From positions 57,336 through 74,652 of the forward strand of contig CAJTKW010000003.1 in NCBI GenBank assembly GCA_910577035.1: a DNA stretch of 17,317 nt, in the 5' to 3' direction. Numbering within the stretch: position 1 is the first letter of the stretch; every line of letters starts with the position of its first letter. The DNA comes from an uncultured Acetatifactor sp. GTDB lineage: Bacteria; Bacillota; Clostridia; Lachnospirales; Lachnospiraceae. The translations under genes and the position numbers were made by a program. The notes below the pieces were generated by a model. The model was given only the letters and a program-made list of their open reading frames with translations. It had not been told where the DNA came from and ran no database searches. Positions 12,470-17,317 of the stretch are shown here, piece after piece.

Positions 12470-12625
12470 CTAGGTCTCACCCTGAAAAACGCAAAGCCGG
12501 CGTTCTTCCTGGATTGTTTGTGCCGGGGACGTCGGCACTGCCGCGCAGGCGGCACGCCGGGAAGGGTGAGGAGAGGCACGCAGCGGCCCGGGATCAGCTT
12601 CGGCTGGAGACGGGCTGCTGCGGCT
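12470..12625 (+). ncRNA. Candidate structured RNA or leader with five helices
   Basis: This non-coding gap can fold into an ordered set of helices. P1: CTCACCC (12476-12482) with GGGTGAG (12564-12570). P2: CCGGCG (12497-12502) with CGCCGG (12555-12560). P3: GTGCCG (12520-12525) with CGGCAC (12533-12538), 7-base loop. P4: TGCCGC (12539-12544) with GCGGCA (12549-12554), loop GCAG. P5: CGCAGCGGCCCG (12579-12590) with CGGGCTGCTGCG (12611-12622), 12 bp with one G-U, then a GGAT/GAGA internal loop, then CAGC-TTCG-GCTG with a stable cUUCGg tetraloop. P3, P4 and the 3' strand of P2 follow one another without a single unpaired base, as in a coaxially stacked junction. No known riboswitch core was recognised. 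It may be a cis-regulatory leader of the next gene, a small RNA, or a dispersed palindromic element. Structure is read by eye only. Confidence 0.55.
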
Positions 12626-12674
12626 TTCTGGCATAAGAGGAAAGCGCTGTTTATACGGCGGAATGAGGGGGAAT

Positions 12675-13439
12675 ATGACAGCAGGTCAGATTGGGACTAT
12701 CGTAATATTGGTTTTGGCGCTGGCAGTATTGGGAGGCGGCTATGTTGCCTATCGGAAGATCAAAGGGAAGGTGCAGGACTTCACCAGGCTTGCCTTCGGT
12801 ACCAATACCCTTGCGGAGGGTATCCGTAAGATGGACAGGGAGATGGAGACGACGCCGAAATCCGTTTCGGCCAATACAAGGCTGTATCTGCCTCAGATCC
12901 TCCGGGATTTCCCGGAATTTCATTATGATGAGATGAAGAACCGGGCGGAGAATGTCCTCACGGGCTTCCTTCTGGGCATCGACGAGAAGGATGCCGGCAG
13001 AATACGGGAGGGTACAACCGGTGAGCTCAGGGAAAAACTTGAGCTGCGTATTGCCGCGCTGAACAATGAAGGGGCGGAGGAGCATTTCCGGGATATTGTG
13101 ATTCACAGGACGGAGATCAGGCAGTACCGCAGGATCAAAGGGAGATGCAGTATTATTTTCCAGTCAGCCGTACAGTACCGTCATTATAAACAGAAGGGCG
13201 GAGCGGTGACGGCAGGTTCGGATTCCAGAACAGAGCAGAGCCGGTACAATGTGGAAATGATTTACATACAGGATCGGGACGTGGTAGAGAATCAGGCGGA
13301 TTCCGGCCTGGGGCTGAACTGCCCTAACTGCGGCGCGCCGCTGCCAAAGCTGGGGGCCAAGAAATGTCTTTACTGTGATACGCCGATTGTGGAGTTCAGT
13401 ATCAGAATCTGGAATTTCAGTGATGTTCAGGAGGGGTAG
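12675..13439 (+). CDS. Membrane-anchored Tim44-like / zinc-ribbon protein
   Basis: A 254-residue protein from the ATG at 12675 (MTAGQIGTIVILVLALAVLG). Residues about 6-23 form one membrane helix with no cleavage site, followed by basic RKIKGK. Residues about 70-200 resemble the Tim44-like/NTF2-type domain (helix LPQILRDFPEFHYDEMKNRAENVL, then HFRDIVIHRTEIRQYRR, a strand CSIIFQSAVQYRHYKQ and NVEMIYIQDRDVV). The C-terminus carries one zinc ribbon, CPNC-x11-CLYC. GAGG (12665-12668) lies six bases before this start; an ATG four codons earlier lacks a ribosome site. The gene follows the SPFH/zinc-ribbon gene after the structured gap, and a membrane-anchor plus recruited SPFH protein is the arrangement seen around B. 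subtilis YdjG/H/I. A role in membrane homeostasis is inferred. Confidence 0.78.
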   Translation: MTAGQIGTIVILVLALAVLGGGYVAYRKIKGKVQDFTRLAFGTNTLAEGIRKMDREMETTPKSVSANTRLYLPQILRDFPEFHYDEMKNRAENVLTGFLLGIDEKDAGRIREGTTGELREKLELRIAALNNEGAEEHFRDIVIHRTEIRQYRRIKGRCSIIFQSAVQYRHYKQKGGAVTAGSDSRTEQSRYNVEMIYIQDRDVVENQADSGLGLNCPNCGAPLPKLGAKKCLYCDTPIVEFSIRIWNFSDVQEG

Positions 13440-13486
13440 CTACATTGGATGCCGAGGCATTTGAGACGGCAGAATGAGAGGAAAGC

Positions 13487-15817
13487 ATGAGTATATACGA
13501 CACATTAAACCGGGAGCAGAAGGAGGCGGTCCTCCAGACGGAGGGGCCGCTTTTACTGCTGGCAGGAGCGGGGGCAGGAAAAACCCGCTGCCTTACCCAC
13601 AGAATCGCTTATTTAATAGATGAAATAGGAATAAAGCCCTGGAATATCCTGGCAATCACCTTTACCAATAAGGCGGCGGGAGAGATGCGGGAACGGGTGG
13701 ACAGCCTTGTGGGATTCGGTGCAGACCAGGTGTGGGTGTCTACTTTTCATTCCCTCTGTGTGCGTATATTGCGCCGTCATATTGACCGTATCGGTTTTGA
13801 AAACGGCTTCACCATTTATGACGGGGATGACCAGAAGACCCTGATGAAGGGGATCTGCAAGAGGATGAATATCGATACCAAACAGTATAAGGAAAAGGCT
13901 TTGCTGAAAGCCATTTCTTCTGCCAAGGATGAGCTGACCGGGGTCAGGGAATATGAGCTGGATGCGGCAAAGGATTTCGGGAAGGCGGTCTATGCAAGGG
14001 TCTACCGGGAATATCAGGAGACCCTGCAGAAGAATAATGCTCTTGATTTTGATGATATTATTGTGAAGACGGTTGAGCTTTTCCAGAGCTGCCAGGATGT
14101 GCTGGACTATTATCAGGAGCGGTTTCAGTATATTATGGTGGACGAGTACCAGGATACCAATACGGCTCAATTTGAGCTGGTGAGGCTGCTGGCGGATAAG
14201 TACCGCAACCTGTGTGTGGTTGGAGACGACGATCAGTCAATTTACCGGTTTCGGGGGGCAAATATCCGCAATATTCTTGACTTTGAAAAGCATTTTCCCG
14301 AGGCCAGGGTCATCAAACTGGAGCAGAATTATCGTTCCACCCAGTCCATTCTGGATGCGGCAAATTCCGTGATCCGCAATAATAAGGGCCGGAAGGAAAA
14401 GACCCTGTGGACCCAGAGGGGAACCGGAAACACAGTGCATTTCAAACAGTTTGACAATGCCTATGAAGAGGCGGAATATATTGCAGACGACGTGTGCAGG
14501 AAGGTGAAAAGAGAGGGGGCACAGTATAGGGATTGTGCGGTGCTGTACCGCACCAACGCCCAGGCCCGTCTTCTGGAAGAACGAATGATTATGGAAGGGG
14601 TGCCTTATAATGTGGTGGGCGGCACTAACTTTTATGCCAGGGCGGAGATCAAGGATATTCTTGCTTATTTGAAGACCATCGACAATGGCAGGGATGAGGT
14701 GGCAGTGAGGCGCATAATCAATGTGCCCAAAAGAGGAATTGGTGCGGCCACTGTGGAAAAGATTGAGGATTATGCCCAGATGCGGGACATTGGCCTGTAT
14801 GATGCCATGGAGCTTGCAGATGAGATCATGAGTCTGGGAAAGGCCTCGGCAAAAATCCGTCCCTTTGTGCAGCTGATCCGGGGATTCCGCCGTTCTTCCG
14901 CGGAAATGACGGTGGCGGAGCTGATACAGGAGATTGTGGTCAAAATCGGGTATGCGGAGTATCTGCAGGACAATGACGACGAATCGGCAGAGGACAGGAT
15001 CGCCAATGTGGACGAGCTGATCACAAAAGCCGTCAATTACCAGGACACCCACGAGGAGCCGACGCTGACGGAATTCCTGGCGGAGGTTGCCCTGGTGGCG
15101 GACATTGACAATGTAGCAGGGGACGACAACAGAGTGCTGCTGATGACACTGCATTCTGCAAAGGGGCTGGAATTCCCCAATGTATATCTGGCCGGCATGG
15201 AGGACGGACTGTTTCCCGGACAGGCAGCGCTCTGGGGGGACGATCCGGAGGATATGGAGGAGGAACGGCGTCTGGCCTATGTGGGCATTACCAGAGCCAT
15301 GAATGATCTGACTCTGACCTGTGCCAGAATGCGCATGACCAGGGGCGAGACCCAGTACAATCCCGTGAGCCGGTTCGTCCGGGAAATTCCACCAAAGCTT
15401 CTGGACGACAAAACGGCTTCTGCGGGAAGAAACCGGGGAGACCGGGAGATGCTGACGGAGGTAATCGGCCTGGGGAAGGGGGGAACCGGGCAGCAGGATT
15501 CCCAGGGGCAGGTTACCAGTGATTTCAGGCCCAGGGCGATCCTGCGGCCGAGAACGACGGCAAAGGCTGACAAACCCTTTATTGCCAGGGAGATCAGCAG
15601 CTTAAACCAACTGGCGGGGATTTCCAGGGGTGCTCCCCCACAGGCCGGCGCGGTACCCGATTACGGAGTCGGCGACAGGGTTTCCCATATCAAATACGGA
15701 GAGGGCACGGTTCTGAATCTGGTGCAGGAGACCAGGGACTATAAGGTGACGGTGGATTTTGACAGGGCAGGGCAGAAAATCATGTACGCATCCTTTGCCA
15801 GGTTAAAAAGAATATAA
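13487..15817 (+). CDS. pcrA: ATP-dependent 3'-5' DNA helicase PcrA (UvrD family)
   Basis: Superfamily 1A helicase acting in nucleotide-excision repair, replication restart and limiting recombination. It is 776 residues, slightly longer than typical PcrA. The motif order is complete: Q motif LNREQKEAV, motif I GAGAGKT (27-33), Ia ITFTNKAAGEM, Ib STFHSLC, II VDEYQDTN (Asp219-Glu220), III VVGDDDQSIYRFRGA, IV LEQNYRST, V LMTLHSAKGLEFPNVYLAGMEDG-type segment, and VI RRLAYVGITRA (about 594-604). A variable linker follows (about 630-720), then a C-terminal Tudor-like domain (YGVGDRVSHIKYGEGTVLNL to the end), which in PcrA contacts RNA polymerase. The start ATG follows GAGAGGAAAGC. It is preceded by 47 bases after the Tim44-like gene and may be co-transcribed with it. 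Confidence 0.97.
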   Translation: MSIYDTLNREQKEAVLQTEGPLLLLAGAGAGKTRCLTHRIAYLIDEIGIKPWNILAITFTNKAAGEMRERVDSLVGFGADQVWVSTFHSLCVRILRRHIDRIGFENGFTIYDGDDQKTLMKGICKRMNIDTKQYKEKALLKAISSAKDELTGVREYELDAAKDFGKAVYARVYREYQETLQKNNALDFDDIIVKTVELFQSCQDVLDYYQERFQYIMVDEYQDTNTAQFELVRLLADKYRNLCVVGDDDQSIYRFRGANIRNILDFEKHFPEARVIKLEQNYRSTQSILDAANSVIRNNKGRKEKTLWTQRGTGNTVHFKQFDNAYEEAEYIADDVCRKVKREGAQYRDCAVLYRTNAQARLLEERMIMEGVPYNVVGGTNFYARAEIKDILAYLKTIDNGRDEVAVRRIINVPKRGIGAATVEKIEDYAQMRDIGLYDAMELADEIMSLGKASAKIRPFVQLIRGFRRSSAEMTVAELIQEIVVKIGYAEYLQDNDDESAEDRIANVDELITKAVNYQDTHEEPTLTEFLAEVALVADIDNVAGDDNRVLLMTLHSAKGLEFPNVYLAGMEDGLFPGQAALWGDDPEDMEEERRLAYVGITRAMNDLTLTCARMRMTRGETQYNPVSRFVREIPPKLLDDKTASAGRNRGDREMLTEVIGLGKGGTGQQDSQGQVTSDFRPRAILRPRTTAKADKPFIAREISSLNQLAGISRGAPPQAGAVPDYGVGDRVSHIKYGEGTVLNLVQETRDYKVTVDFDRAGQKIMYASFARLKRI

Positions 15818-15887
15818 AAGGTTGTAGTATTTTTAAAAGAAATGTGGTATTCTATAAACAGACAACATTCATGTCAGGAGGTATCCT

Positions 15888-16160
15888 ATGAACAAGCTTG
15901 AGAATTTAATCGAAGCGGCAAAACTGAACGAGATCCTGGGCAAAAAGGAAGAGCCTAAGAAAAAGAAATGTAATCCGGTGGTGTGCGTGCTGGCAGTGGT
16001 TGGTGCAATTGCAGCAGTAGCGGCGATTGCATACGCTGTATATCGCTATTTTACTCCCGATTATCTGGAAGATTTTGAAGACGATTTTGAAGATGAATTC
16101 GAAGATGAAGAAGGCGACGAGGATGAGGACGACTTCTTTGTAGACGAGGGAGAGCACTGA
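15888..16160 (+). CDS. Small single-pass membrane protein with very acidic C-terminus
   Basis: A 90-residue protein, not assigned to a named family. The N-terminal 28 residues are charged and helical (NKLENLIEAAKLNEILGKKE followed by a KKKK cluster). Residues about 29-51 form one membrane helix (VVCVLAVVGAIAAVAAIAYAV). The last 35 residues are almost all Asp, Glu and Phe, in repeats of the form EDxFED. Lys on the N-terminal side suggests that side is cytoplasmic, putting the acidic tail outside, although the reverse cannot be excluded. AGGAGGT lies six bases before the ATG, the best ribosome site in the region. It sits between pcrA and rlmD, with only four bases to the rlmD ATG, so it is probably co-transcribed with the methyltransferase. 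The function is unknown; the codon pattern and ribosome site support it being real. Confidence 0.82.
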   Translation: MNKLENLIEAAKLNEILGKKEEPKKKKCNPVVCVLAVVGAIAAVAAIAYAVYRYFTPDYLEDFEDDFEDEFEDEEGDEDEDDFFVDEGEH

Positions 16161-16164
16161 GCAA

Positions 16165-17317
16165 ATGAAAAAGGGACAGGTATATGAGGCTGCGGTCCAA
16201 AGGATCGATTTCCCCAACAAAGGCATTGCCGATACGGGGGAGGGTATCGTGACCGTGAAAAACAGCCTGCCCGGACAGAAAATAAGGCTTAGTGTCAATA
16301 AAGTGAGAAAAGGGAAGGCGGAAGGCCGTTTGCTTGAGGTGCTTGAAAAATCACCTTTGGAAACAGGCCGTCCGTGTTCCCGCTTTGGTGTGTGCGGAGG
16401 CTGTCTGTATCTTTCCCTGCCCTACGAGGAGCAGTTAAGGATCAAGGAGGCACAGGTAAAAAAGCTTCTGCAGGACGCGCTGGCACGGCAGACAAAGCCC
16501 TGGGTCTGGGAAGGTATCAAAGGAAGTCCTGTGGTGTATGAGTACCGGAATAAAATGGAATTTTCCTTTGGCGACGAGGTCAAGGACGGTCCGTTATCTC
16601 TGGGAATGCACCGGCGGGACAGCTATTACGATGTGGTGAACGTTGAGGACTGCCGGATTGTAGACGGGGATTACCGGCTGATTTTAAAGGCGGTACGGGA
16701 ATATTTTGCAGAGAAGGGGGTCCGATATTATCACAGGATGCGTCATGAGGGCTATTTGCGCCATCTGCTGGTGCGCAAGGCTTCCCGGACAGGGGAGCTG
16801 CTGGTGGCGCTGGTGACTACCTCCCAGGGGCCGTTTCCGGAAGGAGGAAGGGTGACTGAGGAAGGAGAGGACAGGCTGCTGGAAGGATTTCTGGAGGCAC
16901 TGCTTTCCCTGGAACGGGAGGGCAGGCTGAGAGGGAAATATGCCGGTATTTTACATATTGTGAATGATTCCCAGGCGGATGTGGTGCAAAGTGACAGAAG
17001 CGATGTGCTTTATGGCCGGGAATATTTTTATGAAGAGCTTTTGGGGCTGCGGTTTAAAATATCCACCTTTTCTTTCTTCCAGACCAATTCCCACAGTGCG
17101 GAGGTGCTGTATGAGACGGTACGGCAGTATGTGGGCGATCCGGGGCGGAGGGGCGCGGTGGTCTATGATCTTTACAGCGGCACCGGCACTATTGCACAGC
17201 TGATGGCGGCCGTGGCGGGGAAGGTCATCGGTGTGGAGATCGTGGAAGAGGCGGTGGCGGCCGCAAGGGAAAATGCGGCGGAGAACGGCCTGGTGAACTG
17301 TGAGTTTCTGGCAGGGG
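16165..17317 (+). CDS. 23S rRNA (uracil-5-)-methyltransferase, RlmD/RumA type (3' end outside window)
   Basis: SAM-dependent enzyme that makes 5-methyluridine in 23S rRNA, or in tRNA for some family members. About 384 codons are present. Residues 1-60 are the RNA-binding TRAM domain (VYEAAVQRIDFPNKGIADTG ending in EVLEKSP). The four [4Fe-4S] cysteines are visible as Cys71, Cys77, Cys80 (CSRFGVCGGC) and Cys163 (VEDCRI). The central domain includes EYRNKMEFSFG and HLLVRKASRTGELLVAL. FFQTNSHSAEVLYETV leads into the SAM-binding motif YDLYSGTGTIAQLMA and GVEIVEEAV. The catalytic Cys motif would lie past the window end. The start at 16165 comes four bases after the acidic membrane protein stop. RlmD, RlmCD or TrmFO-independent tRNA activity cannot be separated from the sequence alone, so no symbol is given. 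Confidence 0.93.
   Translation, partial: MKKGQVYEAAVQRIDFPNKGIADTGEGIVTVKNSLPGQKIRLSVNKVRKGKAEGRLLEVLEKSPLETGRPCSRFGVCGGCLYLSLPYEEQLRIKEAQVKKLLQDALARQTKPWVWEGIKGSPVVYEYRNKMEFSFGDEVKDGPLSLGMHRRDSYYDVVNVEDCRIVDGDYRLILKAVREYFAEKGVRYYHRMRHEGYLRHLLVRKASRTGELLVALVTTSQGPFPEGGRVTEEGEDRLLEGFLEALLSLEREGRLRGKYAGILHIVNDSQADVVQSDRSDVLYGREYFYEELLGLRFKISTFSFFQTNSHSAEVLYETVRQYVGDPGRRGAVVYDLYSGTGTIAQLMAAVAGKVIGVEIVEEAVAAARENAAENGLVNCEFLAG

Noticed and set aside
12460..12470. TCTAACAAATTC as an integron attC (59-base element) end
   Set aside because: It resembles one attC boundary, but no matching GTTRRRY-type end is found in the expected inverted position and there is no integrase or cassette array.
12518..12829. 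103-codon plus-strand frame through the structured gap
   Set aside because: Arg/Gly/Ala-rich translation with no ribosome site; it runs into the Tim44-like gene in another frame, and the base pattern is explained by helices.
15818..15887. Promoter between pcrA and the acidic membrane protein gene
   Set aside because: TTGTAG and TATTCT are 20 bases apart and the alternatives are worse, so spacing is outside the normal range; a start here is possible but not supported.

Overview
The window looks like a piece of chromosome from a Gram-positive, Clostridia-type Firmicute, most likely a gut Lachnospiraceae. The evidence is strong purine-rich Shine-Dalgarno sites before almost every gene, classical TTGACA/TATAAT-like promoters, a transcription-terminating lysine riboswitch, lipoproteins with lipoboxes, and families typical of the group (DUF1836, YerC/YecD-type TrpR-like regulator, PcrA with a C-terminal Tudor-like domain, bactofilin). 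The taxonomic call is inference; there is no rRNA here. No insertion sequence, prophage, CRISPR array, tRNA or rRNA was seen.

Layout. 1-1001 (-) is the N-terminal half of the translational GTPase TypA/BipA. From 1283 (+) come a tandem-OB SSB-like protein and a short ATP:corrinoid adenosyltransferase. The promoter of the lysine genes overlaps the stop codon of the latter; it drives a lysine riboswitch with an intrinsic terminator, then dapA and dapB, the first two committed steps of the diaminopimelate/lysine pathway. A repeat-rich Ser/Gly/Asn/Thr lipoprotein (4657-5565, -) converges on dapB and is divergent from a stand-alone HisA of the eukaryotic (yeast His6) type. Next are a membrane-anchored coiled-coil protein with a catalytically dead-looking LytM/M23 domain and a bactofilin, a pairing expected to act at the cell envelope. 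A hairpin separates these from a TrpR-superfamily regulator (-), which is divergent from a DUF1836 gene. An orphan NMT1/SsuA-like substrate-binding lipoprotein follows and meets, tail to tail, an XRE-type regulator with a Cys cluster.

The right part begins with an SPFH-domain protein carrying three C-terminal zinc ribbons and a membrane-anchored Tim44-like/zinc-ribbon protein, resembling the membrane-stress module around B. subtilis YdjG/H/I. The roughly 250-base gap between these two genes is not coding but folds on paper into five precise, partly coaxially stacked helices, one capped by a cUUCGg tetraloop. This is the most interesting unexplained element of the window. The module is followed by pcrA helicase, a 90-residue single-pass membrane protein with a very acidic tail, and the 5' part of an RlmD/RumA-type 23S rRNA uracil-5-methyltransferase that runs off the end.

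Most of the window is housekeeping (translation, lysine, histidine, repair, rRNA modification) mixed with envelope proteins. The points deserving follow-up are the structured RNA candidate, the SPFH/zinc-ribbon pair, the inactive LytM-bactofilin pair, the eukaryotic-type HisA and the Cys-cluster regulator.
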